From contig NZ_LGED01000125.1 in NCBI RefSeq assembly GCF_001280085.1, forward strand, positions 62,001-126,000: a stretch of DNA of 64,000 nt, in the 5' to 3' direction. The position numbers were made by a program, and so were the translations under genes. Below the pieces are notes generated by a model. That model made no database searches. It saw only the letters and a list, made by a program, of their open reading frames with translations, and was not told the origin of the DNA. The stretch is from Saccharothrix sp. NRRL B-16348 (GTDB taxonomy: Bacteria; Actinomycetota; Actinomycetes; Mycobacteriales; Pseudonocardiaceae). Shown in pieces: positions 53,236 to 61,551 of the stretch; position 1 is the first letter of the stretch; every line of letters starts with the position of its first letter.

Positions 53236-53358
53236 CCGCGAACGGGGTGTGGAAGCCCGTTCGCGGCCCGCGGTCCTTCAGCGGATCCCGCCGGGTGAAG
53301 GGGTGGTGCCTGCGGGATCCGGGGATCGGGGCCCGCGGGTCGAGGGACGGACCCGCGG
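53236..53358. terminator. Three tandem hairpins after the peptidase gene
   Basis: Perfect stems: CCGCGAACGGG/CCCGTTCGCGG (53236-53266), CGGATCCCGC/GCGGGATCCG (53282-53321) and CCGCGGGTC/GACCCGCGG (53333-53358). They fill the gap between the peptidase stop and the kinase start on the leftward strand. At least the first-transcribed one likely terminates. Confidence 0.65.
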
Positions 53359-53388
53359 ACCGCCGGGGTGAGCGACCTGGCGGATCGG

Positions 53389-54111
53389 TCAGATGCCGCA
53401 GGACGACGCCGACCAGAAGCGGCTGCTCCGGTGGTCGACGTGGGTGTGGTCGCCGTGACCCGGGTAGCCCGGGCCGAGGATGCCGTTGAAGCCGTGGTTG
53501 CGGGCCTGCTGCGCCAGGCGGCACAGGGAGTGCGGCCCGGAGCCGAGGTCGACCCCGTCGCCGTACAGGTGCCGGGAATCGGACGCGCCGCCGACCGCGC
53601 TGTTGCACGAGATGCTGCGGAAGCCGCTGGTGACCCGGATCGCCTGGTCGCCGAGCGCGTGCCGCATCGCCTGCAGCTTCCACATCGACACCAACGCGTT
53701 GAACTTCGCCGTCGTCGCCGAGACCTTGCCTCCCGCCCAGGTGGAGTTGCAGGTGTTCAACTCCGCGTAGGAGAAGTTGATGGGCGTGCAGTCGTCGTCC
53801 TGGAGCGCGTAGAGCTTCGAGAACGTCGCGTTGCCCGCCACGCCGTCCGCCGACAGGCCGTAAGCCTGCTGGAAGCGCACGACCGCGGACCTCGTCGCCG
53901 GGCCGAACTGGCCGTCGAGGCCGAGCACGGCGCCGTAGCCGGGGTAGCCGGACAGGCGGATCTGCAACTGCCGCACGTCCTCACCGGACGTGCCCTGGGA
54001 GAGGGTTCGGTTCCACGTGTAGCAGCCGTCGGCTTGCGCCGTGCCGCCACCAGTCACGAGAACCACGGCGACGAGCGCTAACGACGCCAGATAGGAAACA
54101 AGTCGGAGCAC
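53389..54111 (-). CDS. Secreted zinc D-Ala-D-Ala carboxypeptidase (M15) with PG-binding domain
   Basis: A 240-residue precursor. Signal peptide (MLRLVSYLASLALVAVVLVTG), a peptidoglycan-binding_1 domain at about residues 38-100 (VRQLQIRLSGYPGYGAVLGLDGQFGPAT in parts), then peptidase_M15_3. Metal ligands are His and Asp in SRHLYGDGVD and His in GHGDHTHVD. CysAsn and Cys residues match the disulfides of the Streptomyces albus G enzyme. It trims D-Ala from peptidoglycan stems. GTG 54111 has GGAGG six bases upstream. Confidence 0.94.
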   Translation of the reverse strand: MLRLVSYLASLALVAVVLVTGGGTAQADGCYTWNRTLSQGTSGEDVRQLQIRLSGYPGYGAVLGLDGQFGPATRSAVVRFQQAYGLSADGVAGNATFSKLYALQDDDCTPINFSYAELNTCNSTWAGGKVSATTAKFNALVSMWKLQAMRHALGDQAIRVTSGFRSISCNSAVGGASDSRHLYGDGVDLGSGPHSLCRLAQQARNHGFNGILGPGYPGHGDHTHVDHRSSRFWSASSCGI

Positions 54112-54230
54112 AGGGACCTCCAGACCGGGTTGGGGGACGGGTCTGGAGCCTGGCGGAGAGGTAAACTTGCGTCAATCTGTCCTTGATGTCTGAATATTTC
54201 ACACCACGGGAACAGTTTGTGAACGGCTGG

Positions 54231-55499
54231 TCACGCGGGCACCGTCCACGCGGGTGGGACGTCGTTGAACCCGGCCCAGTGCCGCACGTCGAACCCGTCC
54301 GGTCCAGTCCGGCCGGCCGGATCGCTTCGGTCGCCTGACCCACCGGGGACGCCGGGGACGCCGAACTCGATCCGCCGGCGCCGCACCGCCCGCACGGTCT
54401 GCGCCGCCTGCCGGTCGAGCAACCCGTCGACCTCCTCGTCGCGCAACCCGTCGATCTCGTCCCAGAACGTCAGCACCCGGTTCACGTACAGCGCGACCAA
54501 GTGGTCCCGCGCCGCCTCGAACCGGCCGCCCGCCACCGCCGCCACCGCGTCCGCCAGCACCTCCGGCCAGTCCTCCGTCGTCACCCGCAGGCCCCACGGA
54601 GCCGACGGCGCCGAACCCGCCGAGGGGAACAGCGCCCGCACCTCGCCCCGGTGCGCGGCCAGGTACCGCCCGACCGATTCGGACACCCGCGACACCACCG
54701 CCGGGTCCTGCCGCACCGCGGCGCCGTCCACCGCCGCACGTGGCTTCGGCGCCGCGAAGCCCGTCGACCGCACGCCGCCGGTCCGCAGCACGACGTGGAA
54801 CAGCGAGTCCAACACCTGCTGCGGCAACCGCAGGATCTTCGGGAACGGCGAGTTGTGCAGCTTGCGCCCCAACGGCACCTCGACCACCCGCAAGCGTTCG
54901 CGCAGCGCGTTCGCGGTCAGCCACACGTCGATGCCGTACAGGTGCGCGCTGTCGGGCCGCGGCCACGTGCGGGCGCGGTCGAGGAAGGCGCGGTTGAACG
55001 CGAACTCGCCGCCGATCGGCTGCTGCACGTGCACGCCGAACACCGCCGCCAGCAGCGGACTGGCCAGGTGGTTCGTGGTGTTGGCCTCGAACCGGTCGCG
55101 CCGGTACGCGGGCACGGCCAGGGTCGGCTCGGCGTCGTCCACCGCGTCCGCCAACGCCGGGATCCACCGCGGTTCGGCGGACCGCACGTCGGCGTCGAGC
55201 AGCAGCAGCCGGTCCGCGTCCAGGTCCAGCGCCCGGTCCATGATCGCGAACACGTTCGTGCCCTTGCCGGTGCCGTCGCCGCCGGAACTCGCGACGACCT
55301 GCCGCGCGTGCAGGGGCGTCCCGGTGAACCGGCGCACGGTGTCGTCGGTGCTGCCGTTCTCGGCCAGCACCACGACGTTCACGCCGTCGGGGCACGCCAG
55401 GCGCAGGCCGGCGTCGGCGGCCAGGGCCACCGCGCCGACCGTGCGCCCCTCGTCTCGGGCGGGGATCCCGACGACGGTGACTCGACTCCGCTGCGCCAT
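54231..55499 (-). CDS. Glycosyltransferase family 2-like protein
   Basis: A 422-residue soluble protein with a GT-A fold: VTVVGIPARDEGRTVGAVAL, NVVVLAENGSTDDTV (nucleotide sugar), LLLLDADVRSAEP (DxD metal site), and QQPIGGEFAFNRAFLDRA. The C-terminal 200 residues are helical. It resembles glucosyl-3-phosphoglycerate or mannosylglycerate synthases more than processive enzymes, but the acceptor is not known. The gene is followed by the peptidase after 119 bp, with no obvious functional tie. Confidence 0.85.
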   Translation of the reverse strand: MAQRSRVTVVGIPARDEGRTVGAVALAADAGLRLACPDGVNVVVLAENGSTDDTVRRFTGTPLHARQVVASSGGDGTGKGTNVFAIMDRALDLDADRLLLLDADVRSAEPRWIPALADAVDDAEPTLAVPAYRRDRFEANTTNHLASPLLAAVFGVHVQQPIGGEFAFNRAFLDRARTWPRPDSAHLYGIDVWLTANALRERLRVVEVPLGRKLHNSPFPKILRLPQQVLDSLFHVVLRTGGVRSTGFAAPKPRAAVDGAAVRQDPAVVSRVSESVGRYLAAHRGEVRALFPSAGSAPSAPWGLRVTTEDWPEVLADAVAAVAGGRFEAARDHLVALYVNRVLTFWDEIDGLRDEEVDGLLDRQAAQTVRAVRRRRIEFGVPGVPGGSGDRSDPAGRTGPDGFDVRHWAGFNDVPPAWTVPA

Positions 55500-55553
55500 G
55501 GGACGGAATGCTTGGCGGCCGGGGTTACGGCGACACGGCGGCGAGGTAACGGA

Positions 55554-57422
55554 TCAACGGGGTCTGGCCTTCGGTCCGGTGCGGGCCAGCGACCGGCTCT
55601 GCCCGCGCGACCGCACGACCGGGGCGTGCGAGGGCGGTAACGGCAACGGCTGCGACTCCTGCTGCTGGCGCGGCACCCTGGCCAGTTCGACCGGGTCCGA
55701 GAACTGCGTGCGCGCCGGGCCGGGTTCGGACCGCACGGATTCCGACCGGGATTCCGACCGCACGGCTTCGGCTCGCGCTCGCACGGCTTCGGCGCGGGCC
55801 GAGTCCGACCGCGCGGCCTCGGACCGGACCGCCTCCTGGAGCAGGGCGTTCTCCAACCGCAACGCCTCGGACCGCACGGCCTCGAACCGCATCGACTGCT
55901 CCGACCGCGTCGGCCGGGCCCGCTCGGACCTGCCGCGCGGCGCTTCGAAGTGCACGGACTCGGTGCGTGGCGCTTCGAACCTGACCGACTCGGTGCGTGG
56001 TGCCTCGAACCGCACCGACTCCGTGCGTGGAGCCTCGAACCGCACCGACTCCTGGTGCCGGGCCGGTGACGCCATCGGCCCGGTCACCGGCGTCGGCTCC
56101 CTCGGCGGCACGGGCGGCGGCGCGTTCTGCGCCAGGTTCTGCGTCACGTGCTGGGGTGCGTTCTGGGGTGCGTTCTGCGGCACGGGGTCCTGCTGGGGTG
56201 GCACGTGCTGCGGCGGTCGGCGTTGCGGGCCGCTCGCGGTCACCCGGTTCTGCCGCCACAGCTCCGTCGACAGCTTGATCATCGCCGTCGGCGCGTCCAA
56301 CCCGACCATCCCGACCAGCCGCCCGTCGTTGACGAACCCGGTGATGGTCCGGTGGTCCTTCTGCGAGCCCGCCAACGTCGTCGTGTCCGTGCCCATCGCG
56401 GGCAGGCCCGACCCCTGGATGCGCATCCCGTACTGCTCGGTCCAGAACCGGGGCACGGGGGTGAACGGCCGCGAATTCTCCCTGCCCGCCAACAGGTTCT
56501 CCGCGGCCGCCCGCCCCATTTCCACCGCGTTGAGCCAGTGCTCGACCCGACGCGGTTGTCCTCCGAACCGGAGGTTCGGCCACCGCGCGACATCACCCGC
56601 GGCCACGATGTCGGACCCGCCGACCACGTGGCACGTGGGGTCGCACAGCACGCCGTCCTCCAGCACCAGACCCGATCCGCGCAGCCAGGCGATCGACGGC
56701 GAGGCGCCCACCGCGATCACCACGACCGCGGCGAAGAACACCTGCCCGTCGGAGAGGTGGATCGCCACCCCGCCCGCCTGGCGCACCCAGTGCCGGATCT
56801 TCACGCCCATCGCCATCCGGACACCGCGCACCCGGTGCGCCTCGGTGACCGTGTCGGCGATGTTCTTGCCGACCGCGCTGCCCAGCAACGTGGACGAGCG
56901 GCTCACGATGGCCACGTCCCGGCCCATCATCTTCACCGACGCGGCCATCTCGCAGCCGATGAGGCCGCCGCCGATGACCACGATCAGCCCTTGCGTGGAG
57001 TTGATCGCCTGCTTGATCGCGATCGCGTCGTCCACGGTGCGCAGCACGTGGATGCGCGGGTCCTGGCGCGGCGCGCCCGCGAGGTGGCGCGGCTCGACGC
57101 CGGTCGCGATGATCAGCCCGTCGTACTTCAGCTCCTCGCCGCCGGGCAGGCCGACCACGCGCCGGTCCGGCTCCAGGTGGGTGGCGGCGGTGCCGAGCCG
57201 CCACACCGCGTTCAGCTCGCGGCTGATGGTCAGCCGCAGGTCGGACGCGATCAGCTCGCCGTTGATGGCTTCCTTGGACAGCGCCGGCCGGTGGTAGGGC
57301 AGGTGCCGCTCCGCGCTCACGATGGCGATCTCGCCGCGGAAGCCGAGCTCCCGCAGCCGTTCGCCCGCGCGCAGGCCGGCCAACCCGCCGCCCGCGATCA
57401 CCACGCGTTCCTCGTTCTTCAC
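55554..57422 (-). CDS. FAD/NAD(P) oxidoreductase with long repetitive C-terminal tail
   Basis: A 622-residue protein. Residues 1-400 form a ferredoxin-reductase-type flavoprotein: VVIAGGGLAGLRAGERLRELG (FAD), LIIATGVEPRHL, VVIGGGLIGCEMAASVK (NAD(P)H), and GDVARWPN. The ending (RNFVxxRRxxMxxxAA-type) is lost and replaced by about 200 residues of low complexity: Gln/Pro/Asn-rich, then four ESVRFEAPRT decapeptides, then Arg/Ser/Glu-rich helical repeats (SEAVR, AEAVR). It would pass electrons from NAD(P)H to the fused ferredoxin of the upstream gene. The start overlaps that gene by 4 nt (GTGA). Confidence 0.92.
   Translation of the reverse strand: MKNEERVVIAGGGLAGLRAGERLRELGFRGEIAIVSAERHLPYHRPALSKEAINGELIASDLRLTISRELNAVWRLGTAATHLEPDRRVVGLPGGEELKYDGLIIATGVEPRHLAGAPRQDPRIHVLRTVDDAIAIKQAINSTQGLIVVIGGGLIGCEMAASVKMMGRDVAIVSRSSTLLGSAVGKNIADTVTEAHRVRGVRMAMGVKIRHWVRQAGGVAIHLSDGQVFFAAVVVIAVGASPSIAWLRGSGLVLEDGVLCDPTCHVVGGSDIVAAGDVARWPNLRFGGQPRRVEHWLNAVEMGRAAAENLLAGRENSRPFTPVPRFWTEQYGMRIQGSGLPAMGTDTTTLAGSQKDHRTITGFVNDGRLVGMVGLDAPTAMIKLSTELWRQNRVTASGPQRRPPQHVPPQQDPVPQNAPQNAPQHVTQNLAQNAPPPVPPREPTPVTGPMASPARHQESVRFEAPRTESVRFEAPRTESVRFEAPRTESVHFEAPRGRSERARPTRSEQSMRFEAVRSEALRLENALLQEAVRSEAARSDSARAEAVRARAEAVRSESRSESVRSEPGPARTQFSDPVELARVPRQQQESQPLPLPPSHAPVVRSRGQSRSLARTGPKARPR
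55936..56055 (-). repeat. Four 30-bp tandem repeats in the oxidoreductase tail
   Basis: Units of 30 bp encode ESVRFEAPRT (with H for R in one copy). Adjacent units differ by a few synonymous changes, consistent with recent duplication under selection for the peptide. Confidence 0.85.
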
Positions 57423-58258
57423 CGGACACGCTCCCGCAGCTCGATCGCGCGCATCGGACAAGCGCGCGCGGCGGCCCGCGCCTTCGCGAACTGCTCGGGT
57501 GGTGGCCTGCGCTCGTACCGCAGGCGCTCGTCGTCGACCAGCTGGAACAGCCCCGGCGCCTCGGCCTGGCAGATGCCGTAGCGGTGGCAGCGCTCGTTGT
57601 CGACGCTGATGTCCAACGCGCTGCCGCCCGCGCCGTCCGGCTCGGGCTCGAAACCGGGCTCCGGCTCCAGCATGCCCAGCTTCACCAGCCAGTCCGGCGG
57701 CAGGAAGCGGGCGATGGCGATGGTCGCCGTCGGCACCAGGATCGTGAGGCCTGCCAACCACAGCACGGCCAGGTTGCCGTTCGCGACCGCGCCGAACCAG
57801 GAGTGGACCACCGTGACGGCGACCGCGAGGTAGGCCAGCTGGTGCAGCCGCAGCCACTTGCGGTAGTAGACCTTCTTGCGCAGACCCGCGGTGATCGCGA
57901 GGGTCAGCATGATCTCCAGGCCGAGGATGCCGAGGGCGTGCCGGAACAGCCCGCCGTCGTAGAACGGCACGAGGATCTTCAGGTACGAGAAAGCGCCGAG
58001 CTGCAACAGGGTGAACGCGAGCGCGTGCAGCGACCCGAACGTCAGGGCCATGGTCGCCAGCACCATGTGGCTGTTGCGCAACCCCTGTCTGCCGGAGATC
58101 TTGTTGGCCCAGCCCGTGGCGATCAGCACGCCCCAGCACAGGGTGGCGCACATGGTCGCGTAGGCCAGGCGGGCCGAGATCTGCGCCACGTGGCGCACTC
58201 CGGCGTCGTGGTCGCCGCCGGTCGCCTGGGCGATCAGCAGCGGGACCTGGGTGAGCAC
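57419..58258 (-). CDS. Ferric-reductase-like membrane protein fused to 3Fe-4S ferredoxin
   Basis: A 279-residue protein. About six helices (residues 25-190) with His in NSHMVLATMALTF, SLHALAF, LHQLAYLAVAVTVVHSWFG, which fit haem-b ligands of ferric-reductase-like domains. The C-terminal part (residues about 215-279) is a P450-type [3Fe-4S] ferredoxin: VDNERCHRYGICQAEAPGLF and ARACPMRAIEL, with three Cys and Ala at the fourth position. Together with the following FAD protein it makes a path from NAD(P)H to the membrane. GTG 58258 has GGAGGTAAAG upstream. Confidence 0.92.
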   Translation of the reverse strand: MLTQVPLLIAQATGGDHDAGVRHVAQISARLAYATMCATLCWGVLIATGWANKISGRQGLRNSHMVLATMALTFGSLHALAFTLLQLGAFSYLKILVPFYDGGLFRHALGILGLEIMLTLAITAGLRKKVYYRKWLRLHQLAYLAVAVTVVHSWFGAVANGNLAVLWLAGLTILVPTATIAIARFLPPDWLVKLGMLEPEPGFEPEPDGAGGSALDISVDNERCHRYGICQAEAPGLFQLVDDERLRYERRPPPEQFAKARAAARACPMRAIELRERVR

Positions 58259-58452
58259 TGGTCTTTACCTCCGAGATGGCGGGAGAGAACTCGCAGGCGG
58301 TGGGAGAGGGCCGACCCGTGGCCGGCCCCGTCGGGCCGACCCGCCCGGCGGGCCGCGCAGGAGTGGTCACGACCTGCCGGGCGGGTTCGAGGGTGTGGAA
58401 GTTCTCCGCTCCGGGAGAAGCGCTGTGGTAGCGGTCCGACGATCACCTCCTC

Positions 58453-59205
58453 TCACTTGACGTTGTTGCGTGGCCGGAGCAGGCGCAGGATTCCGATCGT
58501 CACCACCGCGCCTACCAGGCACATGAGGAGCACGGCGAGGGGACTCGGGCCGCCCGAGGGGAGCTGCGCCGACGCGCGCACCGGGTCGGCGTTCACCGCG
58601 TTGCCGGGCGCGGCGCCGGCCGCCACCGGTTTGGACAGGCCCATGTCGGTGACCATGTTGGTGCTCTCCAACAAGGTCATGTGCTTGAGCACGATCTGGT
58701 TGCACACCTGGGCGAACTGCCGGATCGCCTCGTTGCGCGTGGTCGACCGGACCGTGCCGATGACCGGGAAGATCGAGCCGTGCGCGGCGCGCAGCCGGTT
58801 GGCGAACGAGTCGTCGAACGCCGCGCCGGTGCGCGACCGCATCTCCGCCATCCACGACTGCTGGTCGGCGTTGGCCTCGTCCGGCAGCGGAACGCCCATC
58901 TGGGACGCCAGCCGCACCACCCGCTCGTCGAGGAACGCGTGGTCGCTCGCCAGCTGCGCGCCGACCTCCTTGACCCGGGCGCTCGCGCCGCGGGTCTGCG
59001 CCTCCTCGCCCATGGGCATCTCCCACAGGCCCGCCAGCCGCACCTTGACCAGCAGATCCTTGTCCTGCGCGGTGATCGGGCCCAGCGGCGTCTGCTCCAC
59101 CGGCCCCGCGCCGGGCGGGTCGTCGGCGTGCGCGACACCGGGCAGCGCGGGCAGCAGGAGCAGGTGCAGGGCCAGCGCGACCGCCGCGAAACGCTTGGCT
59201 GACAT
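58453..59205 (-). CDS. DUF4142 secreted protein with C-terminal membrane helix
   Basis: A 250-residue protein. Signal peptide (MSAKRFAAVALALHLLLLP, cut after AHA), a helical DUF4142 domain at about residues 40-190 (DKDLLVKVRLAGLWEMPMG, LASDHAFLDERVVRLASQMG, ALKH-like VLKHMTLLEST) similar in shape to ferritin-like four-helix bundles, then a linker and one C-terminal helix (PLAVLLMCLVGAVVTIGILRLL) with a basic end. It should face outside. It sits 12 bp after the lipoprotein gene in the same operon. Function of DUF4142 is unknown; a redox role is suggested only by its neighbours. Confidence 0.9.
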   Translation of the reverse strand: MSAKRFAAVALALHLLLLPALPGVAHADDPPGAGPVEQTPLGPITAQDKDLLVKVRLAGLWEMPMGEEAQTRGASARVKEVGAQLASDHAFLDERVVRLASQMGVPLPDEANADQQSWMAEMRSRTGAAFDDSFANRLRAAHGSIFPVIGTVRSTTRNEAIRQFAQVCNQIVLKHMTLLESTNMVTDMGLSKPVAAGAAPGNAVNADPVRASAQLPSGGPSPLAVLLMCLVGAVVTIGILRLLRPRNNVK

Positions 59206-59217
59206 GGGTTTCTCGTC

Positions 59218-59799
59218 CTAGTAGCCGTCGCCGGTGGACGGTTGGCCGGGCGCCGCGCCGTCGTTGGCCTGCGCCTTCTTGCCCTCGGGCGTCACCGCGA
59301 ACCACGTGCCGCCCTTGCCCTGGCCGGTCAGGTCGCCCGCCTTCTTGTCGCCCGCGTACCGGTACAGGGGCCAGCCGGCCAGCGTGACCTGCTTCTTGCC
59401 GTCCACGCGGGCCACCGAGCCGACCAGCGTCGGGTCGACGCCGGAGGTCATCGTGTGGTCGCTGACCAGCACGGGCGGCCACGCCTTCAGGCACTCGGCG
59501 TCGCAAGTGGACTTCGACGGTTTCGCGGTGTCCTTGTCGTAGCGGTACAGCGCGAAGCCGCCCGCGTCCGCGACGAACCACCCGACCTGCTTCGACTCGG
59601 TCGCCGAGAGCATCTGGTGCGGTTCCTTGCCGAATTCCGGCTGTTGTTGGAGAGTCGTCGAACCGGAACCGGCGCCGTTCGCGGCGTTCTGGCTCGCGGC
59701 GTTGTCGACCCCGGTCGCGCCACAGGCGCTGACCAGCAACAACGCCGCTGCTGCCGGAACCAGCAGCAACGCCTTCCGGGTACGTCGACTGCGCATCAT
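59218..59799 (-). CDS. COG4315-type secreted-repeat lipoprotein
   Basis: A 193-residue lipoprotein with lipobox LLVSACGA. The mature part has two copies of the Lipoprotein_15 repeat: WFVADAGGFALYRYDKDT with STCDAECLKAWPPV, and VTLAGWPLYRYAGDKKAGD. The family is of unknown biochemical role but often sits near redox and haem genes. ATG 59799 or the next ATG may start; AAAGGA lies upstream. It is the first gene of the four-gene operon, and a candidate ECF promoter is found about 85 bp before it. Confidence 0.92.
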   Translation of the reverse strand: MMRSRRTRKALLLVPAAAALLLVSACGATGVDNAASQNAANGAGSGSTTLQQQPEFGKEPHQMLSATESKQVGWFVADAGGFALYRYDKDTAKPSKSTCDAECLKAWPPVLVSDHTMTSGVDPTLVGSVARVDGKKQVTLAGWPLYRYAGDKKAGDLTGQGKGGTWFAVTPEGKKAQANDGAAPGQPSTGDGY

Positions 59800-59883
59800 T
59801 GGTCCTTTCTCCTGCTGGCGGGTCCGCCGAAAGGGCTAGCGGACCGGTAGGCCGGGTCCGTGCCTTTGAAGCGGATACCGTGG

Positions 59884-59911
59884 AGTACGGACACGATGCG
59901 ATGACGGTTCA
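59884..59911 (-). promoter_or_regulatory. Candidate ECF (SigL-like) promoter for the redox operon
   Basis: On the minus strand TGAACC (59911-59906), 16 bp, then CGTACT (59889-59884). TGAAC with a 16-17-bp spacer and CGT is the usual ECF pattern. It points at the lipoprotein gene. No transcript data are available. Confidence 0.45.
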
Positions 59912-59974
59912 CGAACAAATCAACGACTTTTTTTGCGGCCAAACCCTCGACGCGGAAGCCCTCGGCGCGCTTGG

Positions 59975-60538
59975 ATGCTCGGCGTGGCGCGGCACAGACG
60001 CAGCACTTCCCCCCCAAGAGATCACAGTTGGCCGGACTTGAGTCTGGAAGACGAGCTGATCCGCAGGCTCTACCAGGAGTTCGGCAGCGCGCTGCTCGGG
60101 CATGCCATGAGGCTGACCGGCAGCGACCGGCAGTGGGCAGAGGACATCGTCCAGGAGACGCTCGTACGGGCGTGGCGCAACGCCGAGAAGCTGGAGCGGG
60201 ACCCCGTCCTGCTGCGCTCCTGGCTGTTCACCGTGGCCCGGCGGCTGGTCATCGACGACCGTCGCAAGCGGAGCGTCCGACCGCAGGAGTCGGAGTTGAC
60301 GCCGTCCGACGAGGCCCCGCAGCGGGATGAAGCGGACCGCACGCTGGCGGCCATAGTCGTAGCCGAAGCGATGAACGGACTGACGGAGGAACACCGGGAG
60401 GCTATTCTCGAGACGTACTTGAGGGATCGGACCGTCGGGGAAGCCGCAGCGGTGCTCGGGGTACCGCCCGGCACGGTGAAGTCCAGGGTGTACTACGCGC
60501 TTCGCGCCCTGCGGCGAGCGTTGCAGGATCGGGGCTGA
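59975..60538 (+). CDS. ECF RNA polymerase sigma factor, SigL-like
   Basis: About 187 residues from ATG 59975; the conserved part begins at LSLEDELIRRLYQEFG, so a later start is possible. Region 2 is LLGHAMRLTG, AEDIVQETLVRAWRN, RSWLFTVARRLVIDDRRK. Region 4 is LTEEHREAILETYLRDRTVGEAAAVLG (in parts) and GTVKSRVYYALRALRRAL. The layout is close to SigL of Mycobacterium tuberculosis. A ZAS-type anti-sigma gene follows after 4 bp. The divergent lipoprotein operon is the likely regulon. Confidence 0.92.
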   Translation: MLGVARHRRSTSPPRDHSWPDLSLEDELIRRLYQEFGSALLGHAMRLTGSDRQWAEDIVQETLVRAWRNAEKLERDPVLLRSWLFTVARRLVIDDRRKRSVRPQESELTPSDEAPQRDEADRTLAAIVVAEAMNGLTEEHREAILETYLRDRTVGEAAAVLGVPPGTVKSRVYYALRALRRALQDRG

Positions 60539-60542
60539 ACAG

Positions 60543-61280
60543 GTGACTTCGCAGCCGTTCCACATCGACGTGGCGGCGTACGTCCTCGGTGTCCTCGATG
60601 AGGACGAGGTCGACGCGTTCGAGAACCACCTCGCCCAATGCCGTCGATGTGCGCTCGACCTGCGCGATTTCGCCGAACTGCCCGATCTGCTCGACGAGGC
60701 CGACGCCAACGGCATGCTGCGCGCCAACGCGGGGGAGCGGCCCGACGGCCGTTCGGTGCGCGCGATGCTCGACTCGGTCTCGGAAACCAGGGCGCGCAAG
60801 CGCCGCAACGTCGCGCTGCTGGCCGCCGCCGCCGCGACGTTGCTCGTCGTGCTGACCGCGGTCGTGTCGGTGAACGTCGCCGCACCGTCCGACTCGGTCG
60901 CCGGCTCCTCCACCACGCAGTCGGTGCCGGAGCAGTCCAACGTGGCGAAGGGCGCTCCGGACGCGTCCGGCACCATCACCCGCACCGACCCCGCGACCGG
61001 CGTGTTCGCCCGGCTCTCGGCCAGCCCCGAGCCGTGGGGCACGTCGTTGCAGGTCGAGGTGAAGGGCGCCAAGGGCCCCACCCGGTGCGAGCTGATCGCG
61101 AAGTCGCGCACGGGTGAGGCGATGGTCATCGGCTCCTGGCTGGTGACGACGACGGGACCGGGCAAGGACCCGGTGACGTTGCAGGCTTCCGTCGGCATGC
61201 GCTGGCACGACATCACGGAGTTCGTCGTGCGGGACACGAAGGAAGGCGCCACCCTGGTCCGCCTACCCACCTCCTCCTGA
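60543..61280 (+). CDS. Transmembrane anti-sigma factor with HxxxCxxC motif
   Basis: A 245-residue protein. The cytoplasmic N-terminus begins with a His (PFHIDVAAYVLGVLDEDEVDAF in parts) and carries HLAQCRRC, the HxxxCxxC zinc site of ZAS anti-sigma factors. One membrane helix (VALLAAAAATLLVVLTAVVSV) lies at about residues 82-102, and an outer domain of about 130 residues follows. It resembles RslA, which releases SigL when its zinc cysteines are oxidised. It is coupled to the sigma gene. Confidence 0.93.
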   Translation: MTSQPFHIDVAAYVLGVLDEDEVDAFENHLAQCRRCALDLRDFAELPDLLDEADANGMLRANAGERPDGRSVRAMLDSVSETRARKRRNVALLAAAAATLLVVLTAVVSVNVAAPSDSVAGSSTTQSVPEQSNVAKGAPDASGTITRTDPATGVFARLSASPEPWGTSLQVEVKGAKGPTRCELIAKSRTGEAMVIGSWLVTTTGPGKDPVTLQASVGMRWHDITEFVVRDTKEGATLVRLPTSS

Positions 61281-61305
61281 CCCACGCACCCCCACCCACC
61301 CCCGC

Positions 61306-61460
61306 GCGTGTCGAACCCTCAGGTCCCGCGTGTCGAACCCTCAGACCACGCGTGTCCTACGTCCAGAACACGCGTGTCGAACGCTCAGACCGCGAGAGTC
61401 CTACGTTCAGGACGCGAGAGTCCTACGTTCGGAACGCGTGAGTTGAACGCTCACGACACG
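61306..61460. repeat. Seven degenerate tandem units of ~22 nt
   Basis: Units alternate between GCGTGTCGAACCCTCAGGTC, GCGTGTCCTACGTCCAGAAC, GCGAGAGTCCTACGTTCAGG and GCGTGAGTTGAACGCTCACG. Shared plan: GCGWG, GTC or GTT, then GAACG or CTACG, then YTCAG, then AC. They fill most of the gap after the anti-sigma gene. Related units occur at 2339-2400 and near 33095. Confidence 0.85.
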
Positions 61461-61551
61461 CACGGCGCACCACCCTTCAACCGGCAGCACCGGCACGGCG
61501 TTTAATCCCACCAGGGAGGCGGCGCCGTGCCGTCGTGCGGAGGAGGTCGTG

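Noticed and set aside
58259..58452. Leftward 70-codon ORF between DUF4142 and ferredoxin-fusion genes
   Set aside because: Its GTG touches the AGGAG with no spacing, the product is Arg/His/Pro-rich without conserved pattern, and the region looks like a leader of the next gene.
61306..61460. CRISPR array
   Set aside because: Units are adjacent and degenerate, with no constant repeat and no unique spacers of equal length; no cas genes are near.
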